This document shows, piece after piece, positions 26,999-35,779 of a stretch of DNA of 64,000 nucleotides (positions are counted from its first letter, which is position 1; each line of letters begins with the position of its first letter). The position numbers and the translations under genes were made by a program. The DNA lies in contig CAZMUA010000013.1 of the NCBI GenBank assembly GCA_964569695.1, forward strand, positions 32,629 to 96,628. The letters run 5' to 3'. Source of the stretch: UBA8106 sp964569695 (GTDB lineage Bacteria; Acidobacteriota; Vicinamibacteria; Vicinamibacterales; UBA823). Below the pieces are notes generated by a model, which searched no databases, was not told the origin of the DNA, and saw only the letters and a list, made by a program, of their open reading frames with translations.

Positions 26999-28165
26999 TT
27001 GACTCGAAACTCTCGCCTAGTCGTTCTGTTTGTATCACTGCCAATCCTGACCTTCGCGTTACTTGGTGGTTATCTCAGGAACACACTCGCACAGGAAGAT
27101 GTCTATCGCCATCTGCAAATCTTTGAAGATGTCGTAACACTGATTTCAGAACATTACGTTGAGGTTGTTGACCATGACGAATTAATGCAAGGAGCCATGA
27201 GAGGTTTATCGGCTGGTCTCGACGGGAGAAGTTCTTATCTAACGAGACAGGAAGTGACGCTTGTCGAACAAGACATGCCACTTCCAGAAGGTCAAACTGG
27301 CTTAACACTCACAAATGAATACTACCCCCGCGTTGTTGCGGCGAGGGATGGCTCGCCTGCTAAAATAGCCGGCTTAATGCCAGGAGACTACGTGCGTAAC
27401 ATCAATGGAGAGTCCACACGGAACATGAGTCTACTCTCCGTTTCGCGCCTGTTGAGAGGTGAGCCGGGCTCGAAGGTGTCGCTAACCATCTTACGTGGTA
27501 ATGCGACGGAACCACATACTGTGGAACTCACCTTCACAATTGCTGAAGCCTCAGAGATGTTGAAGAAAATGGTATCACCAGGAGTCGGGTATCTTCGTAT
27601 ACCGACTTTCGAACAGATCAATCCAAGTGAGGTTGCGTCGACAATTGGTACCTTGATGATGGCTGGTGCTGAGAGCCTAATAATCGACCTCCGGGAAACA
27701 GCCGAAGGTGCTCTTAAAGCGGGACACGATCTCGCTGAACTTTTTGCGCCAGCTGGAACAATGAGTATCCAAGAATCTCGTGGTGAAGATCGTGAAGTGA
27801 TTAGTGTTGATGAGGATGGCAGGTATCTGACTCTTCGCCTCGTTATCTTAATCAACAGCGGTACATCAGGCCCAGCCGAATTATTTGCAGCAGCACTCGC
27901 GCCCAACCAACGTGCGACTCTTATCGGCACACAGAGTCAGGGTCAAACCGCAGATCAACGACTCGTAAAATTACCGGATGGAAGTGGCCTTTGGCTGTCA
28001 TGGACTCATTACCTAACACCCGACGGAGAGGCAATACATGGATATGGACTTGAACCGACTATCATCGCCGAAGAACAGTTCGTCGAATTCGGCAGCAACC
28101 CTCCAGATGACGATCAAGGACTCGCAAGAGCTCTCGATTACTTGGTAAGTGGATCTATTTCCTAG
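26999..28165 (+). CDS. S41/C-terminal-processing-protease-like protein without catalytic Ser and Lys
   Basis: This 388-residue exported protein has a signal/anchor (about 7-30), the CTP-family N-terminal helix region (IFEDVVTLISEHYVE), a PDZ domain (about 95-170, with AKIAGLMPGDYVRNING) and an S41 core. In active members the core carries GxASASE and GKGxVQ. Here the corresponding sequences are NSGTSGPAE and TQSQGQTADQ, so the catalytic Ser is Gly291 and the Lys (25 residues later) is Gln316. The flanking LPDGSGLWLSW and GYGLEPTI are well conserved, so the fold is intact. It is likely a binding or scaffold protein. Confidence 0.78.
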   Translation: MTRNSRLVVLFVSLPILTFALLGGYLRNTLAQEDVYRHLQIFEDVVTLISEHYVEVVDHDELMQGAMRGLSAGLDGRSSYLTRQEVTLVEQDMPLPEGQTGLTLTNEYYPRVVAARDGSPAKIAGLMPGDYVRNINGESTRNMSLLSVSRLLRGEPGSKVSLTILRGNATEPHTVELTFTIAEASEMLKKMVSPGVGYLRIPTFEQINPSEVASTIGTLMMAGAESLIIDLRETAEGALKAGHDLAELFAPAGTMSIQESRGEDREVISVDEDGRYLTLRLVILINSGTSGPAELFAAALAPNQRATLIGTQSQGQTADQRLVKLPDGSGLWLSWTHYLTPDGEAIHGYGLEPTIIAEEQFVEFGSNPPDDDQGLARALDYLVSGSIS

Positions 28166-28176
28166 CCAGCGTTTCA

Positions 28177-28206
28177 TTGACTCTCACATGAACGGATTGT
28201 TATACT
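28177..28206 (+). promoter_or_regulatory. Promoter of tRNA-Val
   Basis: TTGACT (28177-28182) and TATACT (28201-28206) are separated by 18 bases, a good sigma-70-type pair. Transcription would begin near 28213, about 28 bases before the mature tRNA 5' end. Confidence 0.6.
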
Positions 28207-28240
28207 TGGCGCTTCCGCAAGACCATTGTTCTCAAGACAT

Positions 28241-28317
28241 AGGCGCGTAGCTCAGTTGGTTAGAGCGCCTGCTTGACATGCAGGAGGTCGGCGGTTCGAG
28301 TCCGCCCGTGCCTACCA
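28241..28317 (+). tRNA. tRNA-Val (anticodon GAC)
   Basis: A complete cloverleaf can be folded. The acceptor is AGGCGCG paired with CGTGCCT (one G-T), the D arm starts GCTCAGTTGG, the anticodon stem CCTGC/GCAGG encloses TTGACAT (GAC at 28275-28277), and the T arm is GGCGG TTCGAGT CCGCC. The discriminator A and the CCA end are encoded. Confidence 0.97.
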
Positions 28318-28441
28318 CGATCTTAGAACACAGTTCGCGGAAAGGCGTGGGGTCATGCGACCTGTGAGAAAGGATCTTGCGCGAGTCACCAAAATTAGTG
28401 CACTGCTCGCTTGCCAGTCGCCGTAACTAATTCGTCATCAC

Positions 28442-30361
28442 ATGGAACAGGTAACCGTCACTCTTCCGGACGGCTCACATCGTGACGTGCCCACCGGAGC
28501 CGTCGTGCGCGATATCGCGAACACCATTTCGCCGAGCCTAGCGAAGTCGGCACTGGCGGCAGTCGTGAACGACGAGCTAGTCGATCTTTCTTATCCAGTT
28601 GACACTAATGTTTCACTACGGTTAGTCACGAAAGACAGCGAAGAAGCACTGGAACTTTGCCGACATAGCACGGCTCATCTTCTAGCGGCGGCAGTCACCG
28701 CCCTGTTCCCAGGTACCCAATGTGGGATCGGTCCAGCCACTGACGACGGTTTTTTCTATGACTTTGTTGTCGATCGCCCTTTCGTAACTGAAGACTTGCA
28801 AGCTATTGAAGAAAAAATGCGCGATCTGGCAAGTCAAGACTTGCAATATGAGCGGAAATTGTTTTCCAAGGAAGATGCCAAGTCTTTTTTTACCGAACGT
28901 GGTGAGCCTCTCAAAGTTCAACTCATCGAAGAAAAAGGTGGGCCGGTCGTTTCCTGCTACACGATTAAAGATGTATTTATCGATTTTTGTACAGGGCCTC
29001 ACGTGCCATCAACCCGAAATCTAAAAACATTCAAACTACTCTCTACTTCTAATGCGTACTGGAAGGGAGACGCTTCTAATCAGCCGATGCAACGAGTCTA
29101 CGGCACGGCGTTTTTGAAGGCTGCTGAGTTAAAGTTGCATCTTGAACGTCTAGAAGAAGCCAAGAAACGCGATCATCGTAGACTCGGGAAAGAACTCGGA
29201 CTATTCACCTTTCATCACTGGGCGCCAGGCGTGCCATTTTGGCTAGCTAAAGGGACGGTCCTCTACAATATTCTGTCTACTTATATGCGAGAGATGTTGT
29301 CGCCAGAAGGATACCTAGAGGTCAAGACGCCGATCGTTTTCAACAAGGCGTTGTGGGAGACTTCCGGACATTGGGAACATTACCGAGAAAACATGTTTCT
29401 AGTTAACTCGACCGATGGCGATCCAATGGGTGTCAAAGCGATGAATTGCCCTGGTCACATGCTGATCTTCAAAAATGAACTTCGAAGCTACCGTGACCTT
29501 CCTTTCCGGTTGCACGAACAGACACCGTTGCATCGTAACGAAACATCGGGCGTCTTAACGGGGCTCACTCGTGTGCGACAGTTCGCTCAAGATGACGCCC
29601 ATTGTTTTGTTACGGAAGATCAAATCGGTGAAGAAGTCGAACGTTTACTTCGATTGACCCAACGTGTGTTCAACGACTTCAATCTCAAACCAGTAATGCG
29701 TCTTTCCACACGTCCAGACCAGTACCTGGGTCAACGCGAACAATGGGATCATGCAGAAGCCCAGTTAAAGGGTGCCCTCGAAGCCGTCGACGCCCAGTAC
29801 ACAATCAACGAAGGTGATGGCGCCTTTTATGGACCAAAAATCGACTTCGACGTCACTGACGCTATCGGACGCAAGTGGCAATGTACTACCATTCAATTGG
29901 ACTACCAACTCCCGGCAAGATTTGGACTAAAGTACATTGGTTCCGACAACGCCGAACACGTGCCAGTTGTCATTCACAGGGCCATTTTTGGAAGCTTTGA
30001 GCGGTTCATCGCGCTTTTGATTGAACACCACGCGGGAGCATTTCCTCTATGGCTCGCACCCATCCAAACAATTGTGCTTCCGATTGCAGATCGACACGTC
30101 AGTTACGCGAACTCAATCCGGACCACATTGGAGGCTGCCGGACTTCGTGTTGAACTCGACAAACGTCAGGAAAAAATTGGATATAAAATTCGTGAGGCAC
30201 AATTACAGAAGATTCCGTATATGCTGGTTACTGGTGACCGGGAATTGTCCGAAAAGACAGTCGCGGTTAGGAGTCGGGAGGGTGGCGACCAAGGAACTCG
30301 CACCGTAGACGAGATCTTAACCACCATGCTTGAGGAAATTCGTGTGCGAAACGTAGGCTAG
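28442..30361 (+). CDS. thrS: Threonyl-tRNA synthetase
   Basis: This 639-residue class II synthetase is full length. It has a TGS domain (about 1-62), an editing domain with HSTAHLLAAAV, the catalytic core (MNCPGHMLIF, HRNETSGVLTGLTRVRQF, DDAHCFVTEDQI, with Cys and His zinc ligands) and a C-terminal anticodon-binding domain (about 535-639). It heads the translation-gene block and follows tRNA-Val. I found no T-box or obvious operator in the 124-base leader. Confidence 0.97.
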   Translation: MEQVTVTLPDGSHRDVPTGAVVRDIANTISPSLAKSALAAVVNDELVDLSYPVDTNVSLRLVTKDSEEALELCRHSTAHLLAAAVTALFPGTQCGIGPATDDGFFYDFVVDRPFVTEDLQAIEEKMRDLASQDLQYERKLFSKEDAKSFFTERGEPLKVQLIEEKGGPVVSCYTIKDVFIDFCTGPHVPSTRNLKTFKLLSTSNAYWKGDASNQPMQRVYGTAFLKAAELKLHLERLEEAKKRDHRRLGKELGLFTFHHWAPGVPFWLAKGTVLYNILSTYMREMLSPEGYLEVKTPIVFNKALWETSGHWEHYRENMFLVNSTDGDPMGVKAMNCPGHMLIFKNELRSYRDLPFRLHEQTPLHRNETSGVLTGLTRVRQFAQDDAHCFVTEDQIGEEVERLLRLTQRVFNDFNLKPVMRLSTRPDQYLGQREQWDHAEAQLKGALEAVDAQYTINEGDGAFYGPKIDFDVTDAIGRKWQCTTIQLDYQLPARFGLKYIGSDNAEHVPVVIHRAIFGSFERFIALLIEHHAGAFPLWLAPIQTIVLPIADRHVSYANSIRTTLEAAGLRVELDKRQEKIGYKIREAQLQKIPYMLVTGDRELSEKTVAVRSREGGDQGTRTVDEILTTMLEEIRVRNVG

Positions 30362-30385
30362 GCCACCTGCGCTGAACACGACCTG

Positions 30386-30392
30386 AAGGAGG
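30386..30392 (+). promoter_or_regulatory. Ribosome-binding site that decides the infC start
   Basis: AAGGAGG lies 5 bases before an in-frame ATC at 30398-30400. The reading frame is open back to the thrS stop and contains no ATG, GTG or TTG in that stretch; a CTG at 30383 lies before the site. This supports initiation at AUC. Confidence 0.75.
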
Positions 30393-30397
30393 AACTT

Positions 30398-30949
30398 ATC
30401 GCAGTTTATCGAGGACCAAGACGTAACGAACCAAGAACACGTACTAATGAACGCATTCGTGTAAAAGAAGTGCGTGTCATTGATGATACTGGTGAACAAC
30501 TTGGTATTATGCCACCACAGCAAGCTGTGGTGCTTGCCAAGCAAAAGGGACTTGATCTAGTTGAAGTTTCACCAACTGCATCACCACCAGTTTGTCGTAT
30601 CCTGGATTTTGGGCGCTATCAATATCAAGAACAGAAACGTGCCCGAGAGGCTAAGAAACACCAAAAAACATCCGACGTAAAGGAAATCAAGTTTCGTCCA
30701 AAAGTAGACGAACACGATTATCAGTTCAAGAAGAAACACATCGAGCGATTTTTGGGTGACGGTGACAAGGTTAAAGCCACGATATTCTTTCGAGGTCGCG
30801 AAATGGCACACCCGGAAATTGGGCGACGTATTCTTGAGCGTCTCATTAATGAGCTCGGTGAACTCGCAAACCAAGAAACGGTGCCGCGCATGGAAGGCAA
30901 CACGATGCACACAATTCTTTCGAGAAGGGTTGGAGGAAAGAAAAGTTGA
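30398..30949 (+). CDS. infC: Translation initiation factor IF-3
   Basis: This 183-residue factor binds the 30S subunit and checks start codons. The apparent start is ATC, 5 nt after AAGGAGG. From there the N-terminal IF-3 sequence YRGPRRNEPRTRTNERIR is complete, which a start at the GTG at 30470 would cut off. The N domain runs to about residue 75, the lysine-rich linker is QEQKRAREAKKHQK, and the C domain includes EIKFRPKVDEHDYQFK and FFRGREMAHPEIG. Many bacterial infC genes use AUU or similar, allowing IF-3 to repress its own synthesis. Confidence 0.93.
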   Translation: MAVYRGPRRNEPRTRTNERIRVKEVRVIDDTGEQLGIMPPQQAVVLAKQKGLDLVEVSPTASPPVCRILDFGRYQYQEQKRAREAKKHQKTSDVKEIKFRPKVDEHDYQFKKKHIERFLGDGDKVKATIFFRGREMAHPEIGRRILERLINELGELANQETVPRMEGNTMHTILSRRVGGKKS

Positions 30950-30988
30950 TGCTTGGCCTAGCGCCTATCGCTCTGAGGAGATTACTAA

Positions 30989-31186
30989 ATGCCGAAACTT
31001 AAGACACACCGAGGCGCTGCGAAGCGGTTCAAAAGAACGGGAACCGGAAAATTCACTCGGAGCAAGGCGTTCAAGCAACATATTATGACCAGTAAAACCA
31101 CAAAGCAGAAGCGTGGCATGCGCGGCACCACGACGGTTGACGCCAGTGATACAGCTAAACTGCAGCAAATGCTACCATATAAATAA
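30989..31186 (+). CDS. rpmI: 50S ribosomal protein L35
   Basis: This 65-residue, very basic protein has the family pattern MPKLKTHRGAAKRFKRTGTG near the start and HIMTSKTTKQKRGMRG in the middle. It lies between infC and rplT in the conserved infC-rpmI-rplT order, where L20 often represses translation of the pair. Confidence 0.96.
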   Translation: MPKLKTHRGAAKRFKRTGTGKFTRSKAFKQHIMTSKTTKQKRGMRGTTTVDASDTAKLQQMLPYK

Positions 31187-31215
31187 AGAGGACGGCCTCT
31201 AGAGGAGAGTTGGCG

Positions 31216-31575
31216 ATGCCGAGGGTGAAGCGGGGAACAATTCGACGCGCGAAACGAAGAAAGTTACTTGCGCGCGCCAAAGGATTTTATCAAACCAAAA
31301 GTAAACTGTACCGTGCAGCTAAAGAATCTGTAGATACGGCGTTAAGCTATGCTTATGTCGGTCGTCGCCGAAAGAAGCGCGACTTCAGAAGGCTGTGGGT
31401 AATCCGTATCAACGCTGCGGCACGACTCCACGGTCTAAGCTATAGCCAGTTCATGCACGGCATGAAGACAGCTGGAATCGAGTTGGACCGAAAGAACCTT
31501 GCCGATCTCGCTGTCACGGAACCGTCCGCGTTCGCCCAGTTAGTGTCACAGGTAAAGCAGGTAACCGCCGCCTAA
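31216..31575 (+). CDS. rplT: 50S ribosomal protein L20
   Basis: This 119-residue RNA-binding protein is needed for early 50S assembly. I start at the ATG at 31216 (MPRVKRGTIRRAKRRKLL), preceded by AGAGGAGAG at 31201-31209; a TTG two codons earlier is unlikely. The C-terminal half has the conserved LWVIRINAAARLHGLSYSQF. Confidence 0.96.
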   Translation: MPRVKRGTIRRAKRRKLLARAKGFYQTKSKLYRAAKESVDTALSYAYVGRRRKKRDFRRLWVIRINAAARLHGLSYSQFMHGMKTAGIELDRKNLADLAVTEPSAFAQLVSQVKQVTAA

Positions 31576-31597
31576 CTGCGAATTTTATCGACAAAAC

Positions 31598-32659
31598 ATG
31601 ACTAACCCGCGCGCTGTAGACGAATTGCGCACGAGGTTCCATACCGATCTCGAAAACGCCAATACCCCGCAAGCAATACAGGCGGTTCGTGATCAGTATC
31701 TGGGACGTAAGAATGGTGCAATTGCAGCATTAATGAAACAAGTTGTTTCAGCGTCACCAGATATTAGACCAACGCTCGGTCGACTTGCCAACGAACTCAA
31801 ACGCGATATCGAAGCTGCAATCACTCAACGCCAAAATTCGACAACGGTAACCACTGCTGCGCAGGACAGTGTAGATATCAGCTTACCCGGACGCGATCCT
31901 ATTCTGGGACGACGTCATCCCATGACGATATTACGTGAACGGATTGAAGATATTTTCAATCGACTGGGATTCTCCATTATAGAGGGCCCTGAAATCGAGG
32001 ATGAATACCATAATTTCGAAGCTCTTAACATGCCTGCTGACCACCCAGCTCGTGACATGCAGGACACTCTATATCTCAACGAACCGTTCAATGACACTCA
32101 GAGCCAAGCTCAAGATCAAGCGAAGGTGCTGCTCCGAACACATACCTCAGGCATGCAAATCCGATACATGGAGAATCATGAACCGCCAATCCGTATTATC
32201 GCACCGGGTCGTGTTTATCGGCGGGACAATCTCGATGTCACCCATACGCCAATGTTTCATCAAGTGGAAGGATTACTGGTTGGTGAAGGCGTAACGATGG
32301 CTGACCTGAAGGGCACCCTTGAAATCTTTCTTCGGGAGTTATTTGATGCTGACACTAAGGTGATGTTTCGGCCTAGCTTTTTCCCTTACACAGAACCGAG
32401 TGCTGAAGTATTCATAGGCTGCCTGTTTTGCGATGGTGATGGCTGTAACGTGTGTAAAAAAACAGGCTGGCTAGAGATCCTGGGCAGTGGCATGGTACAT
32501 GCTGCAGTTTTTGAAGCTGTCGGTTACGATCCAGAGCGTTATACAGGTTGGGCATTTGGACTCGGAATTGAGCGAGTAGCTATGCTCAAATACCGGGTTG
32601 ACGACATTAGACTGTTCTACGAAAACGATCTTAGCTTCTTGGAGCAATTCCCGCGGTGA
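31598..32659 (+). CDS. pheS: Phenylalanyl-tRNA synthetase alpha subunit
   Basis: This 353-residue catalytic subunit of the alpha2-beta2 class II enzyme has an N-terminal coiled coil (about 1-90). The active site follows with HPMTILRERIEDIF, GPEIEDEYHNFEALNMP, HTSGMQIRYM, RVYRRDNLDVTHTPMFHQ and GLGIERVAMLKY. A CxxC-like cysteine cluster is visible in GCLFCDGDGCNVCKKTGW. The gene overlaps pheT by 4 bases. Confidence 0.96.
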   Translation: MTNPRAVDELRTRFHTDLENANTPQAIQAVRDQYLGRKNGAIAALMKQVVSASPDIRPTLGRLANELKRDIEAAITQRQNSTTVTTAAQDSVDISLPGRDPILGRRHPMTILRERIEDIFNRLGFSIIEGPEIEDEYHNFEALNMPADHPARDMQDTLYLNEPFNDTQSQAQDQAKVLLRTHTSGMQIRYMENHEPPIRIIAPGRVYRRDNLDVTHTPMFHQVEGLLVGEGVTMADLKGTLEIFLRELFDADTKVMFRPSFFPYTEPSAEVFIGCLFCDGDGCNVCKKTGWLEILGSGMVHAAVFEAVGYDPERYTGWAFGLGIERVAMLKYRVDDIRLFYENDLSFLEQFPR

Positions 32660-34722
32660 AGATTCTTCTTTCCTGGTTACGCGATTTTGTCGACATTCCT
32701 GTCGATGGCCATACCTTGGCACGCGATTTAACAATGCGAGGGTTCGAAGTTGCTTCCATAGACCGGGTACCTACAAGCAGTGACGATGATGAATTGCTGC
32801 TTGATCTCGAAATCACCGCAAATCGACCAGATTGTCTCAGCGTCGTCGGTATTGCCCGCGAGGTTGCAACAATGTACCAGTGTCCTCTGAACTTGCCCAG
32901 TCAGAAGGACGCCCCGTCTGCAACTGAAAAAGATGAGCCTCGCGTATCAGTGACGGTGAACGATCCGGATCTCTGTCCAAGATATGCGGTGCGCATGGCA
33001 AAAATTAAAGTTCAGGATTCCCCATCCTGGCTTACCTATAGGCTAGAAGCATGCGGCATAAGACCGATTAACAACATTGTCGATGTAACCAATTATGTTT
33101 TACTCGAACTAGGACAACCTATGCACGCCTTTGACTTCGACTGCCTACAAGGTGGTGCACTACGGGTCCGACGAGCGCAAGCGACCGAGCAGATAATGAC
33201 GCTTGATGGACAGCAACGAAAACTAACTGAACAAATGCTGATCATCGCGGACGAGAAGAAACCACAAGGCATCGCTGGCATCATGGGAGGCGTAACATCT
33301 GAGGTCAGTGAGTCGACACAATTTGTGGCATTAGAGAGTGCTCATTTTCATCCGGTATCCGTGCGACGCACCAGTAAGAAACTCGCACTTAATACGGATG
33401 CCGCTTACAGATTCGAAAGGGGCGCTGACATCTCTGCCCCAATCGTTGCACTTGAGCGTGCTTGTAATCTGCTTGAACAAATTAATGCTGGTCATCGTAT
33501 TGGACCACCCATCGACCATTACCCCAATCCACAAAATCCAACACAGGTACGGTTACGTCATAAACGTGTCGAGCATGTCCTCGGCCAGTCGATTGACAAG
33601 AATTTTATTGACGATGCACTAAAACGACTGGGGTTTACACTGAATTCAGTTAATAGCCACACTTGGGACGTCACAGTTCCACACCGCCGCGTCGATGTTA
33701 CTCGTGAAGTCGATCTCATAGAGGAAGTAGCCCGACATCACGGATACGACCAATTGCCCTCGACATTCCCTCCTCTCACCACTGCATCGCTCAAACAAGA
33801 ACCACACATTGAAGACGATCGCCGAGTCCGACGCCTGGCGACAGCTGCTGGATTTTCTGAAGCCGTCACTTTTGCATTCATCAGGTCTGACATAGCTAAG
33901 CACTTTGTTGAAGACTCTTTCTCAACAGCTGTAATCAGCAACCCTCTTTCGGCTCAATTCGAAGTTCTGCGACCCTCACTGATTCCTGGTCTGATTGGTT
34001 CTCTGTCTTACAATCTTAGGCGTAACCGTCAAGATGTCCGATTATTCGAAGTCGCAACTTGTTTTAAACCTCCTGGAGAAACACGAACGATCGCATTCGC
34101 CTGGACGGGCACCACGCACGTGCACTGGAGTGAACCGGCTCGCACAACAGACTTCTTCGACATAAAAGGTGTGGTGGAACATTTGTGTGCAGACCTGACT
34201 AAAGCTGAAGTTTCTTTCACTACAACGACTGCGCCGTTTCTTAAGAGAGGCCAGGCAGCGTGCTTGTGCATTCCAGACGGTAAAAACTCAACCAAAGCAA
34301 TAGGTGTGGTTGGACAACTAGCACCTGCCGTAGTGGTTGACTTCGACCTTAGCGAAACAGATGTCATTTATGTTGCAGAGATTAATCTAGACGCCCTATC
34401 GGAGCTTGCACCCGATGAAGTCTGCGTCACTGCATTGCCGCGCCACCCATCAATCATTAGAGACCTGTCAATCGTAATTCCAGAAACCTTGCCTGCCTCA
34501 ACAGTGCGTGGCACGATCATGGAATCTGCGCCAGACACCTTAGTATCCGTAAGAGAATTTGATCGATACGAGGGTCCCGGTGTGGGAGCTGGCACTGTCA
34601 GCTTGTCCCTGCGCTTAAGCTTCCGGGCTGCCGACCGCACACTAACCGACGCTGAGGTTCAGCAATCAATCGATCAAGTCGTCACATCGCTGATCGATAA
34701 ACATGGAGCGCAATTGCGATAG
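32656..34722 (+). CDS. pheT: Phenylalanyl-tRNA synthetase beta subunit, short form
   Basis: This 688-residue protein starts at GTG. It contains B1 (ITANRPDCLSVVGIAREV), B3/B4 (RYAVRMAKIKV, NNIVDVTNYVLLELGQPMHAFD), B5, the inactive synthetase-like core and the C-terminal ferredoxin-like anticodon-binding domain (LPRHPSIIRDLSIVIPE). It is about 100 residues shorter than E. coli or Bacillus PheT. The missing part is the EMAP/OB tRNA-binding insertion that normally lies between the first 40 residues and the NRPDC motif. The rest appears complete. Confidence 0.94.
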   Translation: MKILLSWLRDFVDIPVDGHTLARDLTMRGFEVASIDRVPTSSDDDELLLDLEITANRPDCLSVVGIAREVATMYQCPLNLPSQKDAPSATEKDEPRVSVTVNDPDLCPRYAVRMAKIKVQDSPSWLTYRLEACGIRPINNIVDVTNYVLLELGQPMHAFDFDCLQGGALRVRRAQATEQIMTLDGQQRKLTEQMLIIADEKKPQGIAGIMGGVTSEVSESTQFVALESAHFHPVSVRRTSKKLALNTDAAYRFERGADISAPIVALERACNLLEQINAGHRIGPPIDHYPNPQNPTQVRLRHKRVEHVLGQSIDKNFIDDALKRLGFTLNSVNSHTWDVTVPHRRVDVTREVDLIEEVARHHGYDQLPSTFPPLTTASLKQEPHIEDDRRVRRLATAAGFSEAVTFAFIRSDIAKHFVEDSFSTAVISNPLSAQFEVLRPSLIPGLIGSLSYNLRRNRQDVRLFEVATCFKPPGETRTIAFAWTGTTHVHWSEPARTTDFFDIKGVVEHLCADLTKAEVSFTTTTAPFLKRGQAACLCIPDGKNSTKAIGVVGQLAPAVVVDFDLSETDVIYVAEINLDALSELAPDEVCVTALPRHPSIIRDLSIVIPETLPASTVRGTIMESAPDTLVSVREFDRYEGPGVGAGTVSLSLRLSFRAADRTLTDAEVQQSIDQVVTSLIDKHGAQLR

Positions 34723-34746
34723 GCATGTTTTACGAGGAGCTCAACC

Positions 34747-35022
34747 ATGGCAAGAGGCTCAAGATTATCTAACTTTGAACCACTCGATCGACTAGAAGAA
34801 AAAGTGAAGTTGCTAGTAGCCCAGATAAATACAACTCGCACTGAACAAGAAAAGAGTGAAAAGGAAAACGGGCGTCTTCAAGCCGAATTAGAGAAACTGA
34901 AGGCACTCGAAGCTGAGTCGTCTAGTAACGGTAACGAAATCAAAACGTTACGTGCCGAGCGAGAAACAATTCGCACAAGAGTGACGGACATCCTTGCTCG
35001 ACTTGAAACACTTGACCTTTAA
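34747..35022 (+). CDS. ZapB-like coiled-coil protein
   Basis: This 91-residue protein is almost entirely heptad-like helix (LDRLEEKVKLLVAQINTT, then GRLQAELEKLKALEAE). The position immediately before zapA and the coiled coil fit a ZapB-type cell-division factor that bundles the Z ring. Sequence alone does not prove this. An SD-like GAGGAG precedes the start. Confidence 0.6.
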   Translation: MARGSRLSNFEPLDRLEEKVKLLVAQINTTRTEQEKSEKENGRLQAELEKLKALEAESSSNGNEIKTLRAERETIRTRVTDILARLETLDL

Positions 35023-35089
35023 CCATGAGCGACTAACAGCAACTTAGAAGTAAGTAACTTAACACTTCGTCTCCAGGAGGAGTAATCGC

Positions 35090-35404
35090 ATGGACAACAA
35101 ATCTTTTAGTGTAATCAACGTGGAAATCCATGGACAGCGTTACCCCATCCGAAGTCAGCTGACTTCCACATACGTCACAGAGCTGGCAAATTACGTCGAT
35201 ACAAAAATGACAGTAGCCGAAGAAGAAACAAAAACCGGTGATTCGCACCGCGTGGCCGTCTTGGCTGCTCTTAACATCGCGGATGAGTACTTCAATTGCC
35301 GTCGGACCGACAAGAATACAAACTACGAACTGGAAAAGCGCGTGGCCGCCATTGAGTCGATTCTTGATCGAGCTCTTTCGCAGGCAACCTCACAACCCGC
35401 ATAA
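35090..35404 (+). CDS. zapA: Cell division protein ZapA
   Basis: This 104-residue FtsZ-ring stabiliser has the N-terminal domain VNVEIHGQRYPIRSQ with YVTELANYVDTKM, then a C-terminal coiled coil carrying VAVLAALNIADEYF. A strong CAGGAGGAG sits just upstream of the ATG. It is followed by the 6S RNA, the same arrangement as zapA-ssrS in many bacteria. Confidence 0.9.
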   Translation: MDNKSFSVINVEIHGQRYPIRSQLTSTYVTELANYVDTKMTVAEEETKTGDSHRVAVLAALNIADEYFNCRRTDKNTNYELEKRVAAIESILDRALSQATSQPA

Positions 35405-35487
35405 TCGCTGTGATAAAACAGTTGGCTCTTGCCAGCCCCTACCATTCGTTCTAAGATCAACCGCTTTTAAATTTTGGATAGATTAAA

Positions 35488-35515
35488 TTCTGGCACGGTT
35501 CGTTATCTATATAAT
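35488..35515 (+). promoter_or_regulatory. Promoter of the 6S RNA
   Basis: A perfect TATAAT at 35510-35515 follows a poor -35 candidate TTCTGG (35488-35493) with 16-base spacing. Transcription would begin near 35522, about 20 bases before the closing stem. Confidence 0.5.
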
Positions 35516-35540
35516 TGTCGGTAATACGGTAATGTTATTT

Positions 35541-35730
35541 GGGTTCCCTGCTTTGTGCGTGATGGTCTGGAGGCTCATTGAACCAATGCTAAATAAAAGT
35601 GAGCTACAGCACTGCGTGGTGTGCAAGCCTCTGAGTGAGGAAGCCTAAAGCGCAGTTCACGAGTGGTTCCGCCTGTATACGCAGGTTCATCTGACCTCCC
35701 CACACGGCAAAGCGGGGCTCTTTATAACCC
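35541..35730 (+). ncRNA. ssrS: 6S RNA
   Basis: The region between zapA and thiL folds into one long rod. The 5' strand CCCTGCTTTGTGCGTG (35546 onward) pairs with CACACGGCAAAGCGGGG (35701 onward) with one bulge, GGAGG pairs with CCTCC further in, and GGGTT pairs with AACCC at the outer end. The middle, about 35575-35690, is a mostly open region with small hairpins, such as CCTG..ACGCAGG. Length (about 190 nt), the central bubble and the place after zapA are those of 6S RNA, which mimics an open promoter and traps sigma-70 RNA polymerase. Exact ends are approximate. Confidence 0.75.
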
Positions 35731-35779
35731 TCTACGAGTTTGAAATTTGAACCCTTTCGTAACTGATTAAGGCCGTATC

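Noticed and set aside
28318..28441. T-box leader or operator for thrS
   Set aside because: No T-box sequence and no tRNA-Thr-like hairpins were seen in the 124 bases.
30470..30949. IF-3 beginning at the GTG at 30470
   Set aside because: It would remove the conserved N-terminal segment, and no ribosome-binding site precedes it; the AAGGAGG/ATC start at 30398 fits better.
35405..35779. TPP riboswitch upstream of thiL
   Set aside because: The thi-box core is not seen, and the long closing stem with zapA context fits 6S RNA.
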